From Dyadobacter diqingensis (GTDB lineage: Bacteria > Bacteroidota > Bacteroidia > Cytophagales > Spirosomataceae), in contig NZ_JAMXKF010000014.1 of assembly GCF_024220585.1 (NCBI RefSeq), positions 100,266 to 164,265 on the forward strand: a DNA stretch of 64,000 bases, in the 5' to 3' direction. This document shows positions 7,825 through 16,688 of this stretch, piece by piece. Positions within the stretch are counted from its first letter, which is position 1, and each line of letters starts with the position of its first letter. The translations under genes and the position numbers were made by a program. The notes beneath the pieces are model-generated. The model was not told the origin of the DNA, did not search any database, and saw only the letters and a list, made by a program, of their open reading frames with translations.

Positions 7825-10074
7825 TTAGTTGCCTAGCCCCCATGTTTTATTTGGTTTTGGTCCCATTTCCAGTTCCAGCGTTCCGCCTGCCGTTAGCTGA
7901 TCATGTGTGAAGGATGGCACATTTAATACTTTCCCATCCAGTTTGGCACTTTGGATATACTTGTTGGTCACCGAACAATTGTTGGCGATCATTCTGAATT
8001 TTTTACCGTTTGGAAGATCAATTGTCACCTTTTCAAAAACGGGGCTACCAATCGTGTACTCAGGTTTTCCGGGTGTTATCGGATAAAAACCCATGGAAGA
8101 AAAAACGACAAACGCTGTCATACCACCACCATCCTCGTCTCCGGGGATACCAAAAATGTTATCCTTGAACCATACATCGAGTAGAAAACGAATTCTTTTT
8201 TGCGTTTTCCAGGGCGCATCGGTGTAATTATACAGGTAAGGAATATGAAAACTAGGTTCATTCCCCATGGAATACTGCCCCACCAGACCGGTTGCATCCG
8301 GGAATTTACTCCAGAATTCATATTTACTGCGCCCCAGCCCTTCCCGGTAAAGCTGATCCAGCTCGTTTTCAAAACCTTTCTTGCCACCCATCAGACCGAT
8401 CAGCCCGCTGATATCATGCTGAACCTGCCATTTGTAGGTATAACCATTATTTTCGTCATAATAATCACGGCCACCCATGCCGCCGTCAAATTTCGGATCA
8501 ATTGAAACCCATTCTCCTTTATCGTCCTTCGGAAGGAACATGCTTTTGTCCTTATTCCAAAGGTTTTTGTAGTTTAAACCACGGGCGTTAAAAGTTTTAA
8601 AATCTTCCGTCTTGCCAAGATCTTTCGCCAATTCACCAACCGCCCAGTCGTCATAACTTCCACCCAGCGTAACCGCAACGGCCTGACGTTTTTCAAAAGG
8701 GTCAACCAGTTTCACATTTTCTTTTTCGTTCAGTCGCAGCGCCGGGAAATAACCTTTGGTACGATAAATATCATCCAGTTCGCATTTAGCCCCGTTTCTC
8801 CACGGAAGCATTGTCGCCTGTGTGGCGTTTTTATACATGCCCGCATACGCCTTTGAGACATCGAAATTCCTCAGCCCTTTTCTGTAACCATCCAGAAACG
8901 TAACCGAAGAATGAAAACCATTCATACAGGCATGATCTCCGAAAAGTACCGGAAACGTCGGCATCCAGCCGCTTTGCTCGTACATGTTCACAAACGAATT
9001 CAACATATCTTCTTCCTTCGCCGGGTTCAGGATAATCCGCAAAGGATGGTGCGCCAGGTAGGTATCCCAGGTCCAGTCATCCGTATAAAACGGGCGTGTG
9101 CTGTTGTGGATTTTTTTATCAAAACCGCTGTAATACTGGTTGTCTTCCGAGATATCAACCATACGCTCATACGTTCTGTACAGCGAAGAATAAAAACTGC
9201 GTTTCTGCGCTTCTGTACCGCCTTCAACCTGAATCTGGTTGATTACCTCGCCCCAGGTTTTTTCGCCGCTTTTCTTCAAATCCTCGAACCCGGCTGATTG
9301 TAACTCCTTGTCAAAATTCTTTTTGGCCTGTTCCGGGCTGATGTAAGAAATCGCATATTTAAAGTCGATTTTTCCCGATTTATTATCCGGAAAACTGATC
9401 CAGGCCTTTACCTTTTTCCCTTTGGCACTTTTCTCGGTCAATGCCTTGTCACCGTCGATCAGTCCGGTCGTTCCTTTTTCGCTGAAAACACCGTACATGT
9501 ACACGGGAATGTCGCCATGGTAGGTTTCAGTAGCTACAATTTCATGATCCGAAATAAATTTCCAGGATCCTTCTCCCCCGTTGTATAAATTGAATAGAAG
9601 GCTTTTCGAAGCTTTCCCTGTAAAATCGAAGCGATAAATACCTGTTTTTTTACCCGGCGTAAATTCTACCTGCACTTCGTCGTCGATCAGGTATGTTGAG
9701 TAATACCAGGGCTGGGTAATTTCCAGGTCATGGTCATAAGCCAGTTTTTCCTTGTAATTAACCGACGAGATCGGTTTAACAAATGGCTTGATTGAAAAGG
9801 CCTGCCCAAGACGGTGCGAAACGACGATAAGGGGAAAACTCGTGATCTGATCGTCAAGATAATCTTTGCGTTCCGGAAACATCCGAACCATCTGGTTAGG
9901 AAGCTGGATCGTCGGGCGGGTCGGTTCCAAAAGCTGGCCAACATTTCCTACGCGTAAATCAACATATTTAAGATTGCCGGAAACCTCGTTTTTTTGTGCT
10001 TCCGAATTGAAATTAATGCAACAACTAAGTACTATTAAACTGGAAATTTTTAATGTTTTAAAGGATTGGATCAT
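7825..10074 (-). CDS. GH92 family alpha-mannosidase, secreted
   Basis: The product has 749 residues, with a signal peptide ending NSEAQ near residue 26. GH92 enzymes are calcium-dependent inverting exo-alpha-mannosidases that trim mannose from N-glycans or mannans. Family landmarks are ENNGYTYKW near residue 539 (its Glu matches the catalytic acid of characterised GH92 enzymes), then QHD, NEPSFHIPYLYNY, and GDEDGGGM near 646 followed by FSSMGFYPITPG. Length is as expected for the family. The N-terminal beta-sandwich and C-terminal (alpha/alpha)6 barrel are both present. It probably acts in the periplasm on products imported by the SusC/SusD pair at 16689-21736. It is separated from that operon by a divergent regulator gene and has its own terminator. 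Linkage specificity cannot be read from sequence. Confidence 0.9.
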   Translation of the reverse strand: MIQSFKTLKISSLIVLSCCINFNSEAQKNEVSGNLKYVDLRVGNVGQLLEPTRPTIQLPNQMVRMFPERKDYLDDQITSFPLIVVSHRLGQAFSIKPFVKPISSVNYKEKLAYDHDLEITQPWYYSTYLIDDEVQVEFTPGKKTGIYRFDFTGKASKSLLFNLYNGGEGSWKFISDHEIVATETYHGDIPVYMYGVFSEKGTTGLIDGDKALTEKSAKGKKVKAWISFPDNKSGKIDFKYAISYISPEQAKKNFDKELQSAGFEDLKKSGEKTWGEVINQIQVEGGTEAQKRSFYSSLYRTYERMVDISEDNQYYSGFDKKIHNSTRPFYTDDWTWDTYLAHHPLRIILNPAKEEDMLNSFVNMYEQSGWMPTFPVLFGDHACMNGFHSSVTFLDGYRKGLRNFDVSKAYAGMYKNATQATMLPWRNGAKCELDDIYRTKGYFPALRLNEKENVKLVDPFEKRQAVAVTLGGSYDDWAVGELAKDLGKTEDFKTFNARGLNYKNLWNKDKSMFLPKDDKGEWVSIDPKFDGGMGGRDYYDENNGYTYKWQVQHDISGLIGLMGGKKGFENELDQLYREGLGRSKYEFWSKFPDATGLVGQYSMGNEPSFHIPYLYNYTDAPWKTQKRIRFLLDVWFKDNIFGIPGDEDGGGMTAFVVFSSMGFYPITPGKPEYTIGSPVFEKVTIDLPNGKKFRMIANNCSVTNKYIQSAKLDGKVLNVPSFTHDQLTAGGTLELEMGPKPNKTWGLGN

Positions 10075-10359
10075 GCTTTACTGAAATTTTATTTACTGTA
10101 ATGGTGCTTATAATTTTAACGATTTTCTCTTTGTCTGGTATAGATAGCACATTTGCCTCTAAACTTTTTAATCCGTCCCGATAGCTATTAAAAACACTAA
10201 CAATTGTTTAACTTTAAATCAATAATGTCATATTTGGACTAGAGGAACAGAAATGCCAAATAAACATTGACCAATTAAAAAAGGATTAATAATTGATTAA
10301 CAAAACCCTTAATGACTGCCTGAGGGAAATTTTATTTCATTTCTCTCCATCTTATTCTT

Positions 10360-12927
10360 ATGAAATTTAAAATCCTGTTACTTTTTTTAGTTTTTCAAAT
10401 GATTCCCGGCGCAATTAATTTTTGCCAGGCGCAATCCTATGGTCTTGGTTTTGACAGCTACGAAGTGGTTCAGGACAAAAGAACGGGACTGGATTTAAGC
10501 CCCGACAATACTTTTTGCTTCAAAAAAGATTTCGCGTTATCGTTCGAGCTTTCCTTTTTATCCGACAAAAAAACATATTTCGGATACATCGTCCGGCTGA
10601 TCGAAAATGACAAACAGAACATCGACCTGATCTACGATAATAGCTCCGACAATCAGCATTTCAAACTGGTGATCGGAGATAAATTCTCCCGCGTTTCTTT
10701 CGATTTTCCAAACGGGGACTTATACAAAAAATGGAATAAGGTTACGCTGAAATTCAATAAGGCAACGAGTAATATCCAGGTTATTTATGGCGACAAAAGT
10801 TTTTCTCAGCCTGTAAAACTTTCCGGGGAAGGCTGCTTCAAAATCCTTTTTGGTGCCAATCAGTATAAGGATTTCAAATCGACGGACGTCCCGCCAATGA
10901 AAATCCGGAATGTCGTCATCTCGGAAGATGCCAAAATAAAATTCCGGTGGGCGCTTGATGAAACTGACGGGGCAAAAGCCATTGAGGAAATTCAGGGAAA
11001 GGATGCTGTTGCTGCAAACCCGGTCTGGATAAAAAAACTGCATTATGAATGGCAACTGGCCAAAACCATCACCTTAAAAGATTATATCAGGGTCGGATTC
11101 GATGAAAACAAGGGCATTTTGCATATTGTTGGCAAAGATTCACTGATCAGTTATAAGGTTGCGACCAATAAGTCTGTTTCAGTAAAACATGAAGCCGGCG
11201 CACAGCCCGTGTATGTCGATAACCAGTTGCTGTTTGACAAGTTAAACGAGAAGCTTTATCACATTTATATTGATGAAAAACAGGTTTCCACTTTCGATTT
11301 CAAAACAAGCAGCTGGGATAAAAACGGGGTAAAACCAGTGGATAAAACGCACTTTATCCATGCCAACAAGTTTTATTCTCCTTCCGATTCTGCCATTTAT
11401 TTGCTGGGAGGTTATGGCCATTTATCCTACAAAAAGAATATCCAACGTTACCATGTGCCTTCCAAAACCTGGACCGACCTGAATTTGAAAGATTCGCTGT
11501 TCACGCCACGTTATCTGGCGGCGCTGGGTCCGGCGAAGGACGGCGCGTATATACTGGGAGGATATGGCAGTTCAACGGGACAACAAATGCTGAACCCGCG
11601 CAACTGGTATGACCTGCTTTTTTTTAATACCAAAACGAAGACTTTCCAGAAACGTTACGAGCTAAAATTGCCGAAAGAAGATTTCGTTTTCAGTAATTCG
11701 ATGATCATCAATGAAAAAGAAAACTCTTTTTACACCCTGATTTTCCCTAAGGATAAGTTCAATTCTGAATTGCAGCTCATCAAAGGTTCGCTTACGGACC
11801 CGGACTTTAAAATGGTTGGATCTAAAATCCCTTACCAGTTTGTTGATATACAGTCGTACGCTGACCTGTTTTTTGATTATTCCAGTAACCGGTTTGTCGC
11901 CGTGACGCTGTACCTGGGTGAAAACAACCAGACAAAAGTTTCCATTTATTCGCTGAATGCACCGCCCCTGCAATCCGTTCCGCCCGTTACCGTAGCAACA
12001 GCTGGTAATGATAAAACTTTCTGGCTGATTGGCGGTTTGCTTCTCTCAGGTCTGCTGGCTTATGTTTATTTCAATTATTATAAAAAGAGGAAACCGGGAA
12101 ATTCTGCCCTTTCGCCTGGTACGGTGCCTGCTGTTTCGGTAAATTCTTCTGATACGGAATCTGTTTCGGCAATGGATGACCATTCTGAGATAACGAGTGA
12201 GGCGCTTCACAGCAGCATCTTCTTGTTTGGAAACCTTCAACTGTTTGATGAAGAAGGCAATGAAATTACAAAACAGTTCAGTCCGCTGGTGAAGGAGCTT
12301 TTCCTCGTGATTTTGCTTTATTCTATTCGTTGGGAAGGGATCAGTTCTGAAAAATTAAAGGAGTTGCTCTGGTTCGATAAACCGTCGGAAAGTGCGCGTA
12401 ACAACCGCTCGGTGAATATCGCCAAGCTGAAAGGAATATTGGACAAAATGAAATATTGCCAGGTTTCAAAGGAAACCGGCTACTGGAAAATAAAGATCGA
12501 TTTCGAAAAAATCCATGTCGATTACACGCATTATCTGACGCTGATCCGGAATAAAAAGGCACTCAACAAGCAGAATATTATGGAGCTGGCCAACATTACC
12601 AAACGCGGAAATTTTCTTTCCAACGTGGAATATGAATGGCTTGATACTTTTAAATCCGAGATTTCCAATGAAATCGTAGACACCTATCTGCGCTTTGCCG
12701 CCACAATGAAAATTGCCGACGATCCCGAGTTTCTGATTAAACTGGCCAACTATATTTTTTACTTTGATCCGGTGAACGAGGAGGCGATGATTATCAAATG
12801 CAAGGCCTTGGCACATTTGGGAAAACATTCTCTGGCAAAAACTACGTACGAGAATTTTGCCAGAGAATATAACCGGATTTATGGTGAAGATTTTCAGAAG
12901 GATATGCCGGAAGTTTTACATTCCTGA
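10360..12927 (+). CDS. Membrane-spanning sensor/regulator: Kelch-like periplasmic domain, one TM helix, winged-helix and BTAD-like cytoplasmic domain
   Basis: The product has 855 residues. A signal peptide (1-25, ending CQAQ) is followed by a LamG-like region (about 35-200) and a beta-propeller region (about 230-540) with Kelch-type phrases such as SAIYLLGGYGH and GAYILGGYGS. One membrane helix (FWLIGGLLLSGLLAYVYF) lies at about 551-570 before a KKRK stop-transfer. The cytoplasmic part has a winged-helix region at about 620-710 (LVKELFLVILLYS, then SARNNRSVNIAKLKGILDK) like the OmpR/SARP fold. A helical BTAD-like tail follows to the end. This would detect a ligand in the periplasm and act directly on DNA. 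Its position between the GH92 gene and the other glycan genes suggests it controls them. Family assignment of each domain is by pattern. Confidence 0.75.
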   Translation: MKFKILLLFLVFQMIPGAINFCQAQSYGLGFDSYEVVQDKRTGLDLSPDNTFCFKKDFALSFELSFLSDKKTYFGYIVRLIENDKQNIDLIYDNSSDNQHFKLVIGDKFSRVSFDFPNGDLYKKWNKVTLKFNKATSNIQVIYGDKSFSQPVKLSGEGCFKILFGANQYKDFKSTDVPPMKIRNVVISEDAKIKFRWALDETDGAKAIEEIQGKDAVAANPVWIKKLHYEWQLAKTITLKDYIRVGFDENKGILHIVGKDSLISYKVATNKSVSVKHEAGAQPVYVDNQLLFDKLNEKLYHIYIDEKQVSTFDFKTSSWDKNGVKPVDKTHFIHANKFYSPSDSAIYLLGGYGHLSYKKNIQRYHVPSKTWTDLNLKDSLFTPRYLAALGPAKDGAYILGGYGSSTGQQMLNPRNWYDLLFFNTKTKTFQKRYELKLPKEDFVFSNSMIINEKENSFYTLIFPKDKFNSELQLIKGSLTDPDFKMVGSKIPYQFVDIQSYADLFFDYSSNRFVAVTLYLGENNQTKVSIYSLNAPPLQSVPPVTVATAGNDKTFWLIGGLLLSGLLAYVYFNYYKKRKPGNSALSPGTVPAVSVNSSDTESVSAMDDHSEITSEALHSSIFLFGNLQLFDEEGNEITKQFSPLVKELFLVILLYSIRWEGISSEKLKELLWFDKPSESARNNRSVNIAKLKGILDKMKYCQVSKETGYWKIKIDFEKIHVDYTHYLTLIRNKKALNKQNIMELANITKRGNFLSNVEYEWLDTFKSEISNEIVDTYLRFAATMKIADDPEFLIKLANYIFYFDPVNEEAMIIKCKALAHLGKHSLAKTTYENFAREYNRIYGEDFQKDMPEVLHS

Positions 12928-12932
12928 AAAGT

Positions 12933-14501
12933 TTAGTCGTACTTCATCTGAATCGCACGAACATCACCCTTCCCTGATTTATCCCCGGAAACATTGATTC
13001 CTACGCGCGGGGCTCTGTCCCAGCGTGGGAGCCATGGTGTTTCTATTTTAACGGTACTGGTCAGCGAGTCAATTTTTTGTCCTTTTACATCCCAGCTGAA
13101 TTCGTAAAAACGTCCATATCTGCTTTCCAGTTTAAGCCTGATGCCTTTATATTTTTCAGGAATCTGCTGCTGTTTGAGGATTTCATGCACGCCGTCCTTT
13201 ACCTGCCATAATTCTATAACATTTTTACGAATGCCATAACCAACAGCATTACTGGCATCGCCATAAACGACAATATTCTGCATAAGATCGTCTTTCGTGA
13301 CAACTTCGGCACTGAATGTGTAGTTACCCTTTTTGACCACCAGACCAAGAAAATTCCCTGTCGGGTTATGATTGCTGTTTTCGATTTGAAGTCCGCCATT
13401 TTCGATCCGGTATTCCGGTTTTGGAAAACTCACGTCGAAAACCCATGGTGCTTTCAGGGTATCCTTATCGTAGTTAATCAACAGGTTTGCGCTAATCAGC
13501 GCGCTCGCGCCCATTGGCGATTCTGCCTGTGCGGGAGGTGTTTTGCCATATCGGAACGCTGGCCATTTGGAAGTCTCGTCCCAAACCAGTTCACTAAGAA
13601 TTCCCTGCCGGCCAGCAAATGTAAAATCAACACCGTTATAAGCATGGTGCAAATAAAAATATCGGTTATCCGGTGTCACCACGACTGTTCCGTGCCCGGG
13701 ACATTTCCAGGTATCATCGCCAAAAAGAGCCGGGTTTCCCGTATACTTTGTCCAGGGGCCCTGCAATTTCTCCGCTCTGGCAAATCCAACCTGATAATCA
13801 CATTTATCACCACAGCAGGCATTACCGGAGTACAGCATGTACCAAAAATTTCCTTTTTTGAAAATAGCCTGGCCTTCGGCACCGCCGGATTCCCAGCCTG
13901 TCGGATCTGCCTTGATCAGGCTGAATTCCTTGCCGATGACTTTTAGCCCATCCGGAGAAAGCTCGGCGCCAAGAATTTCTATGCCCCGGTCCTTGTCCAG
14001 TCCGTATGCTTTCCAGGTTATAAACAATTTCCCTTTATCCTCAACCACAAAAGCGTCAATCGCTTCCTTCGTCCATTCTATGATCAGGCCGTGGTCTGTA
14101 AAACCTTTTTTCAGATCCTTCGTGCTGGCCACGCCAATAAACGACTGCTTATCGGATTTCCTTCGTGCCGTGTAGTAAACAAAAAAAGTACCATTCCTAA
14201 AAAACAGCTCAGGTGCCCAGTAACTTCCCATTGTCCATTCCGGCAGCTCGGCAAATACCGGCCCGACATATTGCCAGTCGACCAGATTTTTAGAGCTGTA
14301 AATCGGATAAGCCGGTCCCCATTCCGAAGAAGTGCCGACGGCATAATAAGTATCTCCTACCCGGATTACCGACGGGTCAGCAAAATCACCGGCAATAACC
14401 GGATTCCGGTAAGTGATAACCGGGCCCGGATTGAGCTTTTGAGCAAATGTATTTCCGGCAAAAAGCAATATCAGAATAAAGACGGCAGGGATAAATTTCA
14501 T
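12933..14501 (-). CDS. GH43 family glycoside hydrolase, secreted
   Basis: The product has 522 residues with a signal peptide ending TFAQ near residue 20. The five-bladed propeller of GH43 shows in YRNPVIAGDFADPSVIRVGDTYYAVGTS, where the Asp of ADPS is the usual general base, and in the later DAFVVED and GGAEGQAIF, which hold the supporting Asp and acid Glu. A C-terminal beta-sandwich of about 180 residues follows. GH43 enzymes are inverting beta-xylosidases, alpha-L-arabinofuranosidases or arabinanases; which one is not decided by what I can see. The gene follows the GH99-like gene with a 67-base gap and is the last of that transcript. It converges on the regulator gene with only 5 bases between stops and no visible terminator. 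Confidence 0.88.
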   Translation of the reverse strand: MKFIPAVFILILLFAGNTFAQKLNPGPVITYRNPVIAGDFADPSVIRVGDTYYAVGTSSEWGPAYPIYSSKNLVDWQYVGPVFAELPEWTMGSYWAPELFFRNGTFFVYYTARRKSDKQSFIGVASTKDLKKGFTDHGLIIEWTKEAIDAFVVEDKGKLFITWKAYGLDKDRGIEILGAELSPDGLKVIGKEFSLIKADPTGWESGGAEGQAIFKKGNFWYMLYSGNACCGDKCDYQVGFARAEKLQGPWTKYTGNPALFGDDTWKCPGHGTVVVTPDNRYFYLHHAYNGVDFTFAGRQGILSELVWDETSKWPAFRYGKTPPAQAESPMGASALISANLLINYDKDTLKAPWVFDVSFPKPEYRIENGGLQIENSNHNPTGNFLGLVVKKGNYTFSAEVVTKDDLMQNIVVYGDASNAVGYGIRKNVIELWQVKDGVHEILKQQQIPEKYKGIRLKLESRYGRFYEFSWDVKGQKIDSLTSTVKIETPWLPRWDRAPRVGINVSGDKSGKGDVRAIQMKYD

Positions 14502-14568
14502 TCGCTAGCAGATTGATTGGCCGGCTAAGAAAACGATTTATTTCTATATAAGAAACCAATTTTGATTC

Positions 14569-15876
14569 CTATTTAGCCCGCACCGGTTTTTGCACACCAT
14601 AACCGCTGGCTCCATGAAACCATTTTGCGCCTTCACCTGTAAGCCATAAATAAAAATCAGAATCCAGGTCCGCTTCAATGCCGACAAATTTACCGTCACC
14701 ATTTAAAGGTAATTCTCCGATCTTTTTTGTCTTGAAAATGGCTGTCCCTTCGTCTACCTCGTCAAACATGGCCACGTACAATGCCTCTGCGCCCGACATT
14801 TTTGCACCGGCAATTTGCTGCCAGAGAAAATCGCCTTTTGCCCTTGGGATCTGGTTATAAAGGGATTTGTCGTTCTTTAAATTCCCCCAGCTGAATCCCG
14901 GAAAAACCAGCGGCGCGTAGTCGATTTTGTTCGTTTTGCACCAGGTGATGTCACCCGGCAAAGTCGTTCCGGCAACGCTGATATAGGTGGATGCGTCATA
15001 CCGGCCAACTGCCCAGGGCATAATAACATCGGCCGTTTTGATCAGCGCATGCAGTGAAGTCGAATTTTCGGTATCCTTTGTCAGTGTGCGCCAGTAATAA
15101 GGAACGCCCAGTAAAATCGAAGCTTTTTTGGTGGGTCCCTTGATAGCGTCAACCAGTTTTTGAATATCGGCAATCGTGTATTTTCTGCCATCATTGAATC
15201 CCACACCCCATATTGCCAGCAGCGGCCGACCGTTGTGACGCAGATAAGTCGGATTCTCTTTGTTATCGTACAGGTTGAAAAGTTTTTGCAGTTCTTCCCA
15301 GTCTTTAACGATAAAATCCATATCCGCAGAAGTAGCACCGCTCAGATCGTACATGACACTGATGGCCCTGTCGTATTTTTTGGAAGCTTTTAGTGCATTG
15401 GCCAGGACTTTGTTAAAATGCCTTTTACCGCTCTCTCCCCTTACTTCACTCACAAAACGCTGCATGTACACGCCGTCGATATTGTGCTCCTTCATCCATT
15501 TGAAATGCAGCTCCACGCTTTCTTCGTCATAAGGACTGTATACCTTAGCAGGTTCTCCGTTCTGATATTTGAAAGCCGTTGAATACGTTTTGGTATATTC
15601 GGTAACGTCCGGCCAGAAATCAATCGATGTAAAACCCGGCTCAAACTTCCCTGATTTTTGGTAATGATGCCAGCCACGGCCTGCTCCGTCGCCTTCCGCC
15701 GTAAACCAGCCCTGATATCCTGCCATGACGAGCCCCTTATAACTCGGAAACAATACGCCGGTCTGATCATACTTCACCTCCTCAACAGGTTTGGGGACAT
15801 CCGTCTTTTTTTCATCATCAACCTTGCAGCTCATGGAAACAATCGAAATGAGGCAAAGAATTTTTAGAATTTTCAT
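14569..15876 (-). CDS. GH99/GH71-like glycoside hydrolase, lipoprotein
   Basis: The product has 435 residues. The N-terminus MKILKILCLISIVSMSCK is a lipoprotein signal, with Cys17 as the lipidation site. The body begins GLVMAGYQGWFTAEGDGAGRGWHHY and continues with HFKWMKEHNIDGVYMQRFVSE and PLLAIWGVGF. This is the layout of the GH99/GH71-like (beta/alpha)8 proteins often found beside SusC/SusD genes. True GH99 enzymes are endo-acting alpha-mannosidases or mannanases. The protein is expected on the cell surface or facing the periplasm. It is downstream of the SusC-SusD-DUF3823 genes behind a hairpin that should reduce its expression relative to them. Confidence 0.8.
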   Translation of the reverse strand: MKILKILCLISIVSMSCKVDDEKKTDVPKPVEEVKYDQTGVLFPSYKGLVMAGYQGWFTAEGDGAGRGWHHYQKSGKFEPGFTSIDFWPDVTEYTKTYSTAFKYQNGEPAKVYSPYDEESVELHFKWMKEHNIDGVYMQRFVSEVRGESGKRHFNKVLANALKASKKYDRAISVMYDLSGATSADMDFIVKDWEELQKLFNLYDNKENPTYLRHNGRPLLAIWGVGFNDGRKYTIADIQKLVDAIKGPTKKASILLGVPYYWRTLTKDTENSTSLHALIKTADVIMPWAVGRYDASTYISVAGTTLPGDITWCKTNKIDYAPLVFPGFSWGNLKNDKSLYNQIPRAKGDFLWQQIAGAKMSGAEALYVAMFDEVDEGTAIFKTKKIGELPLNGDGKFVGIEADLDSDFYLWLTGEGAKWFHGASGYGVQKPVRAK

Positions 15877-15921
15877 TAATCCGAAACTGGTTTTAATTGA
15901 TTTACTAAGGTTTGCTATACG

Positions 15922-15959
15922 AAAATCGCCGGATCAAACATTTGCTGATCCGGCGATTT
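15922..15959 (-). terminator. Intra-locus hairpin between DUF3823 and GH99-like genes
   Basis: AAATCGCCGGATCA and TGATCCGGCGATTT form 14-bp arms around a 9-nt loop; on the minus strand the stem ends in TTTT. It is 6 bases after the DUF3823 stop codon. It is likely a partial terminator, or a 3' stabiliser, that lowers transcription of the downstream enzymes. Confidence 0.75.
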
Positions 15960-15965
15960 GGTCTT

Positions 15966-16655
15966 TTACAAGGTCAGTCTTACTGCCTTTGCATAATTAA
16001 ACTTGGACTCCGGCGCATCAATGATAGCGCCAACCCGGAAAAAGTACTGGCTTCCTGTTTTCAGATTGCTGCTGTTTGAAGGCAAATCAATTTCCAGCTT
16101 ATACACCTTGTTCGGATCAATGACCGCATTGATTTCCTGATCCGCGAGCACAGTCCGCATAGGCTCACCAACGGCAGGTTCCGGATGGGCGTACAACCCG
16201 ATTTTTTTTACATTATTGATCACAGTCTGCTGCAATTTGAACGTAGCCACCACTTTTGTTCCTACCTTTTCAATCTTGGCTTCTTTCACGCGGATGTAAG
16301 GTTGTACTTTAAAATCAAGCTGCGTTTCGCCTTTTACGGTAACTTCCTGAGGTTGCGTTGGCACAAAATTTCCGCGAACCGGTGTGATCGTATAGGTATT
16401 TGCAAAAATCAGATTGTTGCGATAAGTACCATCATTTTTGACAATCATGACCTGTTTGGTCTGTGACGCATATCCTTGCTCGATGTACTCAATCGTGCTG
16501 CCACGAATGATATCCTGCTCCACAGGTTCGTTCGTTTCGATATCAAGAAATGTTCCGTGCAGTTGCGAATCAGGCGCGGGATAGTTATCGATTTTACATG
16601 CATTTGCAGCAAAAAGCAATAACAGCGCCGGTATATACAGTTTTATCTTTTTCAT
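15966..16655 (-). CDS. DUF3823 domain-containing lipoprotein
   Basis: The product has 229 residues. MKKIKLYIPALLLLFAANACK is a lipoprotein signal with Cys20. The mature part opens DNYPAPDSQLHGTFLDIETNEPV, the start typical of DUF3823, which has a transthyretin-like first domain followed by a second beta-sandwich. DUF3823 proteins are regularly encoded right after SusD-type genes. They are thought to be outer-membrane surface glycan-binding components. Here the gene is 33 bases after the SusD stop codon, in the same operon. The ligand is unknown. Confidence 0.82.
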   Translation of the reverse strand: MKKIKLYIPALLLLFAANACKIDNYPAPDSQLHGTFLDIETNEPVEQDIIRGSTIEYIEQGYASQTKQVMIVKNDGTYRNNLIFANTYTITPVRGNFVPTQPQEVTVKGETQLDFKVQPYIRVKEAKIEKVGTKVVATFKLQQTVINNVKKIGLYAHPEPAVGEPMRTVLADQEINAVIDPNKVYKLEIDLPSNSSNLKTGSQYFFRVGAIIDAPESKFNYAKAVRLTL

Positions 16656-16688
16656 ATTTTTATAACTTTTAAGAATGGTCGACTGGGC

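Noticed and set aside
13368..13946. Plus-strand ORF of 192 codons inside the GH43 gene
   Set aside because: It is antisense to a clear GH43 enzyme, with no family resemblance and an unnatural composition (many Cys, Phe, Arg).
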